This document shows positions 45,956 through 54,092 of a DNA stretch of 64,000 nucleotides, one piece after another; the stretch's first letter is position 1; each line of letters begins with the position of its first letter. The position numbers and the translations under genes are program-made. The stretch covers positions 3,782,001-3,846,000 of the forward strand of contig NZ_JACBYV010000001.1 of the NCBI RefSeq assembly GCF_013408425.1. The letters run 5' to 3'. The DNA is from Pseudomonas flavescens. Lineage in GTDB: Bacteria; Pseudomonadota; Gammaproteobacteria; Pseudomonadales; Pseudomonadaceae. The notes under the pieces were generated by a model. The model was not told where the DNA came from, did not search any database, and worked only from the letters and a program-made list of their open reading frames with translations.

Positions 45956-46217
45956 GTTTCGACTCCAATCAGCGACGGGCAAAAGCCCGTCGAGCTGGCC
46001 GGACGCGTTGCGCGTCAGCCGTCAAACACCGGAAGGGAACATCGCTCGCCAGACGTTCTGCATGCCTCTGCAAATGCGCCTCGCAGCCTTCCGGCCCATG
46101 GTTACTCGACCCTCACGAACGGCTCCGGTTCAACCTTCTTGCCATCGTTCTGCCATGTACCAAAAGGCCAGCAGCACCACACATCCGGTTACAACGCAGG
46201 TATCATCGGGCCTCCAG

Positions 46218-46242
46218 GGTGTTCGCCGGGATGGCGAACACC
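46218..46242 (+). promoter_or_regulatory. Perfect 10-bp hairpin in the nhaP leader
   Basis: GGTGTTCGCC and GGCGAACACC pair perfectly around the loop GGGAT, ending 7 bases before the nhaP Shine-Dalgarno AAGGAGA. It is too close to the ribosome site to be a useful terminator and may control translation or mRNA stability. The rest of the 306-bp gap 45956-46261 shows no gene. Confidence 0.5.
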
Positions 46243-46261
46243 AGCCCTCAAAGGAGACCCT

Positions 46262-47536
46262 GTGCTCGACCTCGTAGCCGCTTTCATCGTCCTCACCACC
46301 CTGCTCACCTACGTCAACTACCGTTTCATACGCCTGCCACCGACCATTGGCGTGATGGCCACCGCGCTGATCTTCTCGCTGATCGCCCAGGGCCTGAGCC
46401 AGCTCGGCTACCCGCTGATCGAGCTCGAAGCGCAGGAAATCATTCGCCGCATCGATTTCTCCGACATCCTCATGACCTGGTTCCTGCCGGCACTGCTGTT
46501 CGCCGGAGCGCTGCACGTGGACCTCAGCGACCTGCGCAGCTACAAGTGGCCCATCGGCCTGCTGGCCACCGTCGGCGTGCTGATCGCCACCAGCGTGATC
46601 GGTACCCTGGCCTACTACATCTTCGCCCTGTTCGGCTGGCACGTGGATTTCATCTACTGCCTGCTGTTCGGCGCGCTGATTTCGCCCACCGACCCGATCG
46701 CGGTGATGGGCATTCTCAAGTCGTCGGGTGCACCGAAGCCGCTGGCGACCACCATCGTCGGTGAGTCGCTGTTCAACGACGGCACGGCGGTGGTGGTGTT
46801 CACCATCCTGCTCGGCATCCTGCAACTGGGCAGTACCCCAACGCTGGGCACGGTGAGCTGGCTGTTCATCCATGAAGCGGTTGGCGGGCTGCTGTTCGGC
46901 GCTGCGCTGGGCTATGGCGTGCTGCTGATGCTGCGCAGCATCGACCAGTATCAGGTAGAAGTGATGCTGACCCTGGCGCTGGTATTCGGCGGTGCGGCAC
47001 TGGCTTCGCGCCTGCACGTTTCCGGACCGATCGCCATGGTGGTGGCCGGTCTGATCATCGGCAACATGGGCCGCAAGCATGCGATGTCGGATGAGTCGCG
47101 GCGTTACGTGGACGGTTTCTGGGAACTGATCGACGAAATCCTCAATGCCCTGCTGTTCGCCCTGATCGGCCTGGAGCTGCTGCTCCTGCCATTCTCCTGG
47201 CTGCACATCATCGCGGCGTTCGTGCTTGGCGGCGCGGTACTGGTGGCCCGCCTGCTGACCGTGGCGCCGGCCATCCTGATCATGCGCCGCAGCGCGGGTG
47301 GGCGCCGCCAGGTGTCCCACGGTGCGATCCGCATCCTCACCTGGGGCGGCTTGCGCGGTGGCGTGTCGGTGGCCCTGGCACTGTCGCTGCCACTCGGCGA
47401 GGAGCGTGATCTGCTGCTGAGCCTGACCTACATCGTCGTGCTCACCTCGATCCTGCTGCAGGGGTTGTCCATCGGTCCGCTGGTCAGCCGCTTGTACCGC
47501 GACATGCCGCAAGCGGCTGTCGACGATCGCCACTGA
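46262..47536 (+). CDS. nhaP: Na+/H+ antiporter NhaP (CPA1 family)
   Basis: A 424-residue, about 12-TM cation:proton antiporter. The CPA1 signature stretches are FGALISPTDPIAVMGILKSSG and IVGESLFNDGTAVVVFTILLG (ND motif), then GPIAMVVAGLIIGNMG and WGGLRGGVSVALALSLP. It exchanges cytoplasmic sodium or potassium for protons. The GTG at 46262 follows AAGGAGA by 5 bases, which decides the start; the long open frame upstream is non-coding. The opuC-nhaP divergent pair matches PA3888/PA3887 (from memory). Confidence 0.92.
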   Translation: MLDLVAAFIVLTTLLTYVNYRFIRLPPTIGVMATALIFSLIAQGLSQLGYPLIELEAQEIIRRIDFSDILMTWFLPALLFAGALHVDLSDLRSYKWPIGLLATVGVLIATSVIGTLAYYIFALFGWHVDFIYCLLFGALISPTDPIAVMGILKSSGAPKPLATTIVGESLFNDGTAVVVFTILLGILQLGSTPTLGTVSWLFIHEAVGGLLFGAALGYGVLLMLRSIDQYQVEVMLTLALVFGGAALASRLHVSGPIAMVVAGLIIGNMGRKHAMSDESRRYVDGFWELIDEILNALLFALIGLELLLLPFSWLHIIAAFVLGGAVLVARLLTVAPAILIMRRSAGGRRQVSHGAIRILTWGGLRGGVSVALALSLPLGEERDLLLSLTYIVVLTSILLQGLSIGPLVSRLYRDMPQAAVDDRH

Positions 47537-47574
47537 CCGGGCGCGCTGGCGATGACGCTATCGCCAGCCGTGAC

Positions 47575-48219
47575 TCAAAGACGGGACTCGAGCACCAGCA
47601 GGTTGTTCTCCACCCGCCAGCCGATCCGATTGAGAAAGCTCATGCCGAGCAGCGCTTCGGCCGGCGAGGCGCCTTCCAGAACAACCGCCTCGACACCCAG
47701 CACCTGCAGCGCACCGACGCTGACCTTGTCCAGCGTCACGCGCCAGCCACGGGCAGTACCGCTGGCGGTGCTGACCTGGGTCGGCTGCCCCCGGGTACGG
47801 TAGTCGATGCCAAGGCGGCGGGCCTGATTTTCGTTGAGCGCCACCGAAGTGGCACCGGTATCGACCAGAAACTGCTGCGCGCGGCCATTGATCGCGCCTT
47901 CGGCCCAGTAATGACCACCATTGCTGCGGGCGATGCTCAAGGTCTGTTTCTGCGGTTCGACGAAACCGCTGACGTTGTACTCGCGGCTGAGGCTGTAACT
48001 GCGCTCCACGCCGTCGACTCGCAACACGGCGCTGCGGCTGTCGGCACTCACCACCTGCACGCCACCCGGACCACTCTGGCCGACACGCACCAGCTTGCGC
48101 TGGCCATCGACGGAAATCACCGCAGCCCCCGGAAACAGGCCGACGACCTGTACCTGCGGCGCAGCCAGACTCAGTTGAGCAGCCAGCAGGCCGGCCATGC
48201 CAAAGATCAATCGACGCAT
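47575..48219 (-). CDS. Exported retropepsin-like aspartic protease (clan AA, TIGR02281)
   Basis: A 214-residue protein. The signal peptide spans 1-19 (ending SLAA). The N-terminal half is of unknown type, and a C-terminal single-domain aspartic protease carries the active-site triplet DTGA at 120-123 (FLVDTGATSVALN), then LLGMSFLNRIGWRVENNLLVL as the hydrophobic-Gly element. Such proteins act as homodimers in the periplasm. The substrate is unknown. It is followed 15 bp upstream by the family 3 binding-protein gene on the same strand, so the two may be co-transcribed with pgpA. Confidence 0.87.
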   Translation of the reverse strand: MRRLIFGMAGLLAAQLSLAAPQVQVVGLFPGAAVISVDGQRKLVRVGQSGPGGVQVVSADSRSAVLRVDGVERSYSLSREYNVSGFVEPQKQTLSIARSNGGHYWAEGAINGRAQQFLVDTGATSVALNENQARRLGIDYRTRGQPTQVSTASGTARGWRVTLDKVSVGALQVLGVEAVVLEGASPAEALLGMSFLNRIGWRVENNLLVLESRL

Positions 48220-48234
48220 CCCTGCCTCTCTCGG

Positions 48235-48960
48235 CTAATCGAAGGGGTAGTGCTGGCCCCAGCGCTCGAAGACCGGACGCAGCGCGTCCTGCTCGACGAG
48301 TTGGGCCATACGCTGGTCGTACAGTTTCGCCAATGCCCGCCCACGCGGCGTGTCGGCGAAGCCGATGTACAGGGGCAGGCGTATCAGATCGGTGACCCGG
48401 TACCTGGAGGTGTCGGCAGCGCCCGCGAGCACTTCCTGAACCTCCGGTTGGGCATCGATGTAGTAGTCGGCATGGTCGTAATCGAGCATCGGCAGGATGC
48501 CGCCACGGCGCAGCAATTCGTTATAATGGGTGAGACCGGGGATGTAGCGCTGGTACTCGTAACCGCGCATCCATACCAGGCGCGAAGCGGAGAGCGTCTT
48601 CTGGTCCGGCAGCGGCTTGCTGGCCAGGCTCAGGGCGCTGATCAGGTCCGAATCGTAGTGCCAGGTGGGGTACACCACGCCACCGCTGACCTCGTTCTGA
48701 TAGGACGCCACCCAGGCATCCGCCTCACCACGCTTCACCAGGCCGACGGATCGGGTGTAGGGCACGATCTGCATGTCCAGCTTGACCCCGGCGGGCTCGA
48801 ATACCAGGCGCAGGATGTCCCAGGACAGGCCCGTACCGTCGGCATTGATTCGATCCACCCAGACATCGCTGGCCATGCGAATGTTCGCGGGCACGTCGTC
48901 GCTCGCCTGAACGCAGGCGCCGAGCGATAACAGCAGAGCCAGCCAGAAACCGCGAATCAT
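48235..48960 (-). CDS. Family 3 periplasmic solute-binding protein
   Basis: A 241-residue exported protein. The signal peptide/lipobox-like LALLLSLGACVQAS suggests possible lipidation at Cys16. The fold is of the amino-acid-binding type (SDVWVDRINADGTGLSWDILRLVFEPAGVKLDMQIVPYTRSVGLVKRGEADAWVASYQNE). No permease or ATPase gene accompanies it, so it may be a sensory or accessory binding protein. ATG 48960 has GGAGG 5 bases upstream. It lies between pgpA and the retropepsin gene, all on one strand. Confidence 0.82.
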   Translation of the reverse strand: MIRGFWLALLLSLGACVQASDDVPANIRMASDVWVDRINADGTGLSWDILRLVFEPAGVKLDMQIVPYTRSVGLVKRGEADAWVASYQNEVSGGVVYPTWHYDSDLISALSLASKPLPDQKTLSASRLVWMRGYEYQRYIPGLTHYNELLRRGGILPMLDYDHADYYIDAQPEVQEVLAGAADTSRYRVTDLIRLPLYIGFADTPRGRALAKLYDQRMAQLVEQDALRPVFERWGQHYPFD

Positions 48961-48973
48961 CGCACCTCCAGGA

Positions 48974-49507
48974 TTAGGCGAAGCCCAGGTTGGCCGCCAG
49001 GCCGTTGCTCCAGCCCCACACCAGGACCTGCATGGCCAGCCAGGCGAACACACCGGCCAGCACATCGTCGAGCATGATGCCGAAGCCACCGTGCACGTGC
49101 CGGTCGATCCAGCGGATCGGCCACGGCTTGAGAATATCGAAGAAGCGAAATACCAGAAAACCCACCAACACCCAGCCCCACCCTTCCGGCACCAGCCACA
49201 GGGTGATCCACATGCCGACCATCTCGTCCCAGACGATACCCTCATGGTCGTGTACGCGCAGGTCCTCGGCCACTTTGCCGCACAGCCAGACACCGAACAG
49301 CATGGTGACGCCCAGCATCAGCCAGTAGCCCCAGTCTGGCAACATCTGCCACAACGGGATGAACGGCACTGCAACCATCGAGCCCCAGGTGCCTGGCGCT
49401 TTGGGCAACGTGCCGGAGCCGAAACCAAAGGCGATGAAATGCCAGGGGTTGCGCCACACGGAGGGCGGCACGAATTCGGCGGGGACTTGCTTGGGATGAT
49501 CAGTCAC
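48974..49507 (-). CDS. pgpA: Phosphatidylglycerophosphatase A
   Basis: A 177-residue membrane enzyme that converts phosphatidylglycerophosphate to phosphatidylglycerol. The family blocks FGFGSGTLPKAPGTWGS, HDHEGIVWDEMVGMWI (metal-binding acidic site) and FFDILKPWPIRWIDRHVHGGFGIMLDDVLAG are intact. I choose the GTG at 49507 (VTDHPKQVPAEFVPP). A second GTG at 49534 would add 9 residues, and neither has a clear ribosome site. It overlaps thiL by 8 bp and is the distal part of the rib-nusB-thiL operon. Confidence 0.92.
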   Translation of the reverse strand: MTDHPKQVPAEFVPPSVWRNPWHFIAFGFGSGTLPKAPGTWGSMVAVPFIPLWQMLPDWGYWLMLGVTMLFGVWLCGKVAEDLRVHDHEGIVWDEMVGMWITLWLVPEGWGWVLVGFLVFRFFDILKPWPIRWIDRHVHGGFGIMLDDVLAGVFAWLAMQVLVWGWSNGLAANLGFA

Positions 49508-50468
49508 GTTGCGATCCGAAATGTTGGTAGCCACGCTGCAGCGGCTGGATGGCTCGGCCTTCGGCGTCCTGCAGGTGTACGCCCTGTCCGGCCTCGACGC
49601 GACCGATCACGTGCACAGGCTGCCCCATGGCGCGCAGCCCGTCCAGCTTCTCGGCAGGCAGAGTAAAGGCAAGCACGTAGTCATCGCCACCGGCAAGCGC
49701 CAGCTGGCGTGCCGTTTCGTCGCCCGCACAGGCTCGCAGGGCTGCTGACAGAGGCAGGCGTTGCTGTTCGACGATCAGTGCCACGCCGGATGCCCGGGCG
49801 ATATGCCCGCAGTCGGCGAGCAGGCCATCGGAGATGTCCAGCGCCGCCGTGGCCAGCCCGCGCAACGCCTGCCCCAGTGCCAACTGCGGTGACGGCGACC
49901 AGTAGTGGGCCAGCAACGCGTTGGCGTCCTCGCGCAGCGGCTGCTCGCCGAGAACGAAGGGCAAGGCACCTGCGGCGTCACCAAGCGAACCGCCGACACA
50001 CAGCAGATCGCCTGCGCGCGCCCCGGCACGGGTCAGCGCCAGGCCCTTGGGCACACGGCCGAATACGGTCAGGGTCAGGCTCAACGGCCCACGGGTGGTA
50101 TCGCCACCGATCAGGTGCACACCGCAATGGCGCGCCATGCTTTCCAGCCCGGCGGTGAAATCGGCCAGCCAGTCAGGGGCAGCGTCGGGGAGCGTCAGGG
50201 CCAGGGTGAAGGCAAGAGGTGCCGCTCCCATGGCGGCCAGGTCACTGACCGAAACGGCCAGGGCACGCTGGCCGAGTAACAGGCCCGCCGCATCGGCGGG
50301 AAAGTGCACACCGGCAACCAGGGTGTCGGTGGAAACCGCCAGTTGTTCATCGACGGGCACTTCCAGCAGGGCGCAGTCGTCGCCGATCCCCAGCACCACA
50401 CCATCTGCCGCCTGCGCGCAGGCGGCAGCAGCGAAGTAATGACGGATCAGCTCGAACTCGCCCAACAC
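49500..50468 (-). CDS. thiL: Thiamine-monophosphate kinase
   Basis: A 322-residue AIR-synthase-fold kinase that makes thiamine diphosphate from thiamine monophosphate. Diagnostic blocks are VVLGIGDDCALLEVP (metal-binding DD), AVSVSDLAAMGAAPLAFTLAL, HLIGGDTTRGPLSLTLTVFG and ALDISDGLLADCGHIARASGVA. The start is GTG 50468, 2 bp from the nusB stop; TTG one codon later would give the usual GEFELIRHYF opening. It is translationally close to both nusB and pgpA, a gene order common in Pseudomonas. Confidence 0.93.
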   Translation of the reverse strand: MLGEFELIRHYFAAAACAQAADGVVLGIGDDCALLEVPVDEQLAVSTDTLVAGVHFPADAAGLLLGQRALAVSVSDLAAMGAAPLAFTLALTLPDAAPDWLADFTAGLESMARHCGVHLIGGDTTRGPLSLTLTVFGRVPKGLALTRAGARAGDLLCVGGSLGDAAGALPFVLGEQPLREDANALLAHYWSPSPQLALGQALRGLATAALDISDGLLADCGHIARASGVALIVEQQRLPLSAALRACAGDETARQLALAGGDDYVLAFTLPAEKLDGLRAMGQPVHVIGRVEAGQGVHLQDAEGRAIQPLQRGYQHFGSQRD

Positions 50469-50470
50469 AC

Positions 50471-50953
50471 TCAGCGCTTGCTGTTGAAATCGCGGACTTC
50501 GTCGGCACGCAGCTTCGGCGCCAGCTTGTCCAGCACGCCGTTGACGAACTTGTGCCCGTCGGTGGCGCCGAACACCTTGGCCAGCTCGATGCCTTCGTTG
50601 ATCACCACGCGGTACGGCACGTCGATGCGGTTACGCAGCTCGTAGGTGGACAGACGCAGGATGGACAGCTCGACCGGATCGATCTCTTCCAGCGGACGAT
50701 CGAGCAAGGGCTCGAAGGAACTGTCGATCTCGGTCTTCTGACGCGGCACGCCGTGCAGGATCTCGTGGAAGTAAGCCCCGTCGACCGCGCTGAAGTCGTT
50801 GTCGACACGGAACTGGGCCTCGATCTCGTTGAGCGCCTGCCCGGCGATATGCCAGGAGTACAGCGCCTGCATGGCCAGCGTACGCGCCTGACGGCGAGCC
50901 AGTACCTTGGCGCTTGGGCCCTTTTTGACCGGCTTGTTGTCGTTCTGGCTCAC
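50471..50953 (-). CDS. nusB: Transcription antitermination factor NusB
   Basis: A 160-residue all-helical protein. [19 protein letters not shown] is the NusB N-terminus, and [47 protein letters not shown] its C-terminal half. With NusE it binds boxA RNA in rRNA antitermination. The GTG at 50953 overlaps the ribH stop by 4 bases (GTGA), which fixes the start. The roughly 20-residue basic N-terminal tail ([14 protein letters not shown]) is typical of Pseudomonas NusB. Confidence 0.94.
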   Translation of the reverse strand: MSQNDNKPVKKGPSAKVLARRQARTLAMQALYSWHIAGQALNEIEAQFRVDNDFSAVDGAYFHEILHGVPRQKTEIDSSFEPLLDRPLEEIDPVELSILRLSTYELRNRIDVPYRVVINEGIELAKVFGATDGHKFVNGVLDKLAPKLRADEVRDFNSKR

Positions 50954-51426
50954 TTGGCCTCCAACTGCGCCAGCAGGCTGACCATTTCCAGAGCGGACAG
51001 GGCAGCTTCGGCACCCTTGTTGCCAGCCTTGGTGCCGGAGCGCTCGATGGCCTGCTCGATGGAGTCGACGGTCAGCACGCCGAAAGCGACCGGTACGCCG
51101 AATTCCATGGATACCTGGGCCAGGCCCTTGGTGCATTCGCCTGCTACGTATTCGAAGTGCGGCGTGCCGCCACGGATCACTGCGCCAAGGGCGATGATCG
51201 CGCTGTACTCGCCGCGCTGGGCGACTTTCTGGGCAACCAGCGGAATTTCGAAGGCGCCAGGAGCACGGATGATGGTGATGTCGCTTTCGCTGATGCCATG
51301 GCGTACCAGGGCGTCGACGGCGCCGCTGACCAGGCTTTCGACCACGAAGCTGTTGAAGCGGCCGACCACCAGGGCGAAGCGGCCCTCGGGAGCGATGAAA
51401 GTACCTTCGATGGTCTTCAGTGTCAT
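50950..51426 (-). CDS. ribH: 6,7-dimethyl-8-ribityllumazine synthase (type I)
   Basis: A 158-residue lumazine synthase. The substrate stretch [18 protein letters not shown] is followed by [18 protein letters not shown] and [53 protein letters not shown], including the catalytic His in the PHFEYV motif. It condenses the pyrimidinedione with 3,4-dihydroxybutanone phosphate in riboflavin synthesis. It is one of two lumazine synthases in this operon (see 53304-53765). It overlaps nusB, with a 100-bp gap to ribBA. Confidence 0.94.
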   Translation of the reverse strand: MTLKTIEGTFIAPEGRFALVVGRFNSFVVESLVSGAVDALVRHGISESDITIIRAPGAFEIPLVAQKVAQRGEYSAIIALGAVIRGGTPHFEYVAGECTKGLAQVSMEFGVPVAFGVLTVDSIEQAIERSGTKAGNKGAEAALSALEMVSLLAQLEAK

Positions 51427-51526
51427 AGCGAGTTCTCGAGCTGTCTTTAAAGAGCCAGGGCATGCCGTGGCAGGCCCTGAAAATAGTGTCGGTGAGCTAA
51501 CCGTAGCTCACCGTGACGGTCACCCG

Positions 51527-52615
51527 TTATTTCGGGGGCAGGTATTCTACAACTTCCAGATCGAAACCGGATATCGCATTGAACTTCATCGGCGCACTCA
51601 TCAGGCGCATCTTGCGCACACCGAGGTCGCGCAGGATCTGCGAACCGGCACCGACCGTACTGTAGGTGCTCGGTGCCTTGCTGGCAGCACCATCCGCCTC
51701 GCGAATATGTGCCAGCACCTCGTCGCCATCCAGCGAATGGCCCAGCAGCAGTACCACGCCACTGCCGGCGTTGGCCACTTCGGTCATTGCCGCACGCAGG
51801 CTCCAGCGACCGGGTTGACGCACCATCAGCAGGTCGCGCATCGGGTCCATGTTGTGCACGCGTACCAGGGTTGGCTCTTCCGGACAGATGGTGCCCAGGG
51901 TCAGGGCCATGTGCACGTCGCCTTCCACCGAATCCCGGAAGGTCACCAGATTGAACTGGCCCACTTCACTGTCCAGCGGCTGCTCGGCGATGCGGGTCAC
52001 GGTACGTTCGTGGATCAGCCGGTAGTGGATCAGGTCGGCGATGGTGCCGATCTTAATGCCGTGCTGCTCGGCGAACACTTCCAGCTCGGGGCGACGGGCC
52101 ATGGTGCCGTCGTCGTTCATGATCTCGCAGATCACTCCGCTCGGCTCGTAGCCGCCCATCCGAGCCAGGTCGCAGGCCGCTTCGGTGTGCCCGGCGCGGG
52201 CCAGGGTGCCGCCGGGCTGGGCCATCAACGGAAAGATGTGGCCGGGGCTGACGATGTCTTCGGCAACCGCGTTCTTCGCCGCCGCAGCCTGCACGGTGCG
52301 AGCGCGGTCAGCGGCGGAGATACCGGTGGTGACGCCCTCGGCGGCTTCGATGGAAACGGTGAACTTGGTGCCGAAACCCGAGCCATTGCGCGGTGCCATG
52401 AGGGGCAGCTTGAGGGTTTCGCAGCGCTCGCGGGTCATCGGCATGCAGATCAGGCCGCGGGCGAAGCGCGCCATGAAGTTGATGTGCTCGGCGGTCACGC
52501 ATTCCGAGGCGATGATCAGGTCGCCTTCGTTCTCACGGTCTTCATCATCCATGAGGATGACCATCTTGCCGGCGCGAATGTCTTCGACCAGCTCTTCGAT
52601 ACTGTTGAGTGCCAT
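51527..52615 (-). CDS. ribB: 3,4-dihydroxy-2-butanone-4-phosphate synthase with degenerate GTP cyclohydrolase II domain
   Basis: A 362-residue RibBA-like protein. The N-terminal DHBP synthase half is intact: MDDEDRENEGDLIIASE acidic loop, then GHTEAACDLARMGGYEPSGVICEIMNDDGTMAR. The C-terminal GTP cyclohydrolase II half keeps the fold outline (VTFRDSVEGDVHMALTLG, then RVHNMDPMRDLL) but lacks the three zinc-binding cysteines of RibA, so it should not hydrolyse GTP. A separate RibA must supply that step. This is the common Pseudomonas form (PA4054 type, from memory). It lies 13 bp downstream of ribC. Confidence 0.93.
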   Translation of the reverse strand: MALNSIEELVEDIRAGKMVILMDDEDRENEGDLIIASECVTAEHINFMARFARGLICMPMTRERCETLKLPLMAPRNGSGFGTKFTVSIEAAEGVTTGISAADRARTVQAAAAKNAVAEDIVSPGHIFPLMAQPGGTLARAGHTEAACDLARMGGYEPSGVICEIMNDDGTMARRPELEVFAEQHGIKIGTIADLIHYRLIHERTVTRIAEQPLDSEVGQFNLVTFRDSVEGDVHMALTLGTICPEEPTLVRVHNMDPMRDLLMVRQPGRWSLRAAMTEVANAGSGVVLLLGHSLDGDEVLAHIREADGAASKAPSTYSTVGAGSQILRDLGVRKMRLMSAPMKFNAISGFDLEVVEYLPPK

Positions 52616-52628
52616 GGTGGCGGTGTCC

Positions 52629-53291
52629 TTAATTCTTCAGGTAGCCGTGTTCGGCGAGAAAGCCTTCGGTGAGCCCTGCGCTGCTGGGTTCTGCCGCCTT
52701 GTCACCGAGCAGCAGGCGCTCCAGGTAACGGGCCAGCAGGTCGACCTCCAGATTCACCCGACGCCCGGGGCGGTAGTCGGCCATGATGGTCTCGGCCAGG
52801 GTGTGCGGCACGATGGTCAGCTCGAACTCGGCGCCATCCACGGCGTTCACCGTGAGGCTGGTACCGTCGACGGTGATCGAGCCCTTGTGGGCGATGTACT
52901 TGGCCAGCTCACGCGGGGCACGCACCCTGAACTGGATGGCGCGGGCGTTCTCCTCACGGGAGACGATCTCGCCGACGCCATCGACATGGCCGCTGACCAG
53001 GTGACCACCCAGGCGGGTGGTAGGCGTCAGCGCCTTTTCCAGATTGACCCGGCTGCCGCTCTTGAGGTCGATGAAGGCGGTACGCGCCAGGGTTTCCCGG
53101 CTGACGTCGGCCCAGAAGCCGTCACCCGGCAACTCCACGGCGGTCAGGCACACGCCGTTGACGGCGATGCTGTCGCCCAGGGCCACATCGCCCAGATCGA
53201 GTTTGGCGGTCTTGACGTAGACACGCACGTCGCCGCCCTTGGGGGTGATGGCGGCGATGCTGCCGATGGACGCGATGATTCCGGTGAACAT
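52629..53291 (-). CDS. ribC: Riboflavin synthase alpha subunit
   Basis: A 220-residue protein with the internal lumazine-binding repeat. Each half has a GTSLTV/GVCLTA-type motif: NGVCLTAVELPGDGFWADVSRETLARTAF in the first and DGTSLTVNAVDGAEFELTIVPHTLAET in the second. The N-terminus MFTGIIASIGSIAAI is invariant for the family. It dismutates two ribityllumazine molecules to riboflavin. It stands between the second lumazine synthase gene (13 bp upstream) and ribBA. Called ribE in some schemes. Confidence 0.95.
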   Translation of the reverse strand: MFTGIIASIGSIAAITPKGGDVRVYVKTAKLDLGDVALGDSIAVNGVCLTAVELPGDGFWADVSRETLARTAFIDLKSGSRVNLEKALTPTTRLGGHLVSGHVDGVGEIVSREENARAIQFRVRAPRELAKYIAHKGSITVDGTSLTVNAVDGAEFELTIVPHTLAETIMADYRPGRRVNLEVDLLARYLERLLLGDKAAEPSSAGLTEGFLAEHGYLKN

Positions 53292-53303
53292 AAGTGCTCC
53301 TCG

Positions 53304-53765
53304 TCAGACCGGCAGTTCTTTGAGCTTGCGCAGCGTATCGGCACAGGTGCGCGCGGCCTCGGCGCCCTTGACCAGGAAGTGCTCGCGGAAGAACGTCTGG
53401 TGCTCTTCACCGGCATGGAAATGATGGGGCGTGAGAACCGCCGAGAACACCGGCACGTCGGTTTCCAGCTGCACCTGCATCAGGCCCTCGATCACCGCCT
53501 GGGCGACGAACTCGTGACGGTAGATACCGCCATCGACCACCAGCCCGGCAGCGACGATGCCAGCATAACGACCGCTCTTGGCCAGGCGCTTGGCATGCAG
53601 GGGAATTTCGAAGGCGCCGCCGACTTCGAAGCAGTCGATCTCGCTCGCTGCATAGCCCTGGCGCTGCATTTCTTCGAGGAAGGCGTTACGGGACTGATCG
53701 ACGATTTCGCGGTGCCAGCAGGCTTGCACGAAGGCAACCCGGCGCACGTGAGAAGCAATGGACAT
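53304..53765 (-). CDS. ribH2: Second lumazine synthase (RibH2, type II)
   Basis: A 153-residue protein of the RibH2 class: VAFVQACWHREIVDQSRNAFLEEM, FEVGGAFEIPLHAKRLAKSGRYAGIVAAGLVVDGGIYRHEFVAQAVIEGLMQVQLETDVPVFSAVLTPHHFH. It lacks the type I PHFEYV loop of the other copy. In Brucella and rhizobia RibH2 forms decamers and is used under particular conditions. Here it is the first gene after the FMN riboswitch. ATG 53765 is fixed by AGGAG 6 bases upstream. A hairpin can sequester that AGGAG. Confidence 0.9.
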   Translation of the reverse strand: MSIASHVRRVAFVQACWHREIVDQSRNAFLEEMQRQGYAASEIDCFEVGGAFEIPLHAKRLAKSGRYAGIVAAGLVVDGGIYRHEFVAQAVIEGLMQVQLETDVPVFSAVLTPHHFHAGEEHQTFFREHFLVKGAEAARTCADTLRKLKELPV

Positions 53766-53773
53766 GTTCAACT

Positions 53774-53794
53774 CCTGTTTATGGTTAAAACAGG
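53774..53794 (-). promoter_or_regulatory. Shine-Dalgarno-sequestering hairpin before ribH2
   Basis: On the reverse strand CCTGTTT pairs with AAACAGG over a 7-base loop. The 3' arm contains the first bases of the AGGAG ribosome site. It lies between the FMN aptamer and the start codon, where a translational expression platform would be expected. Confidence 0.55.
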
Positions 53795-53861
53795 GCAGCT
53801 TGGATCGATAGGGACATTACGGACGTCGGCAGCCGCAAGGGCGCCTTGTCAGGCAATCCCG

Positions 53862-54010
53862 CTCTCTCTTCATCCGGACTATACCGTCGGCTCCGGAATC
53901 GCACCGGATCTGCTGGACCCCGGGCGGCTGGTGCCGTACCGGGCGCTCGCGGGCTAGATGCGTTGCGCACCATTACCGCCGGTGGGGAATCGCACCCCGC
54001 CCTGAGAACG
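53862..54010 (-). promoter_or_regulatory. FMN riboswitch (RFN element)
   Basis: Read on the reverse strand, the conserved RFN blocks appear in order: GTTCTCAGGGCGGGGTG, GATTCCCCACCGGCGGTAAT, AGCCCGCGAGCG, CAGCAGATCCGGTG, ATTCCGGAGCCGACGGTATA and GTCCGGATGAAGAGAG. These form the FMN aptamer with closing helix and five arms. It begins about 80 bases after the ribD stop and ends about 95 bases before ribH2, so it regulates ribH2 and possibly ribC-ribBA, not ribD. The 327-bp gap 53766-54092 contains nothing else recognisable. Confidence 0.95.
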
Positions 54011-54092
54011 TTGTGGCCACGCTGTGCGGCCGACAGGCGTTTTACCATAGTTGCCGTGGCGGTGCACGGAGGGCGTGCCCCAGCGGCAACGC

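Noticed and set aside
46130..47533. A 467-codon open frame antisense to nhaP
   Set aside because: It mirrors a clear CPA1 antiporter, and the product is His/Gln/Arg-rich with no fold signature.
50552..52672. A 706-codon open frame antisense to nusB-ribH-ribBA
   Set aside because: It spans three well-identified genes and their overlaps. No ribosome site or domain is present.
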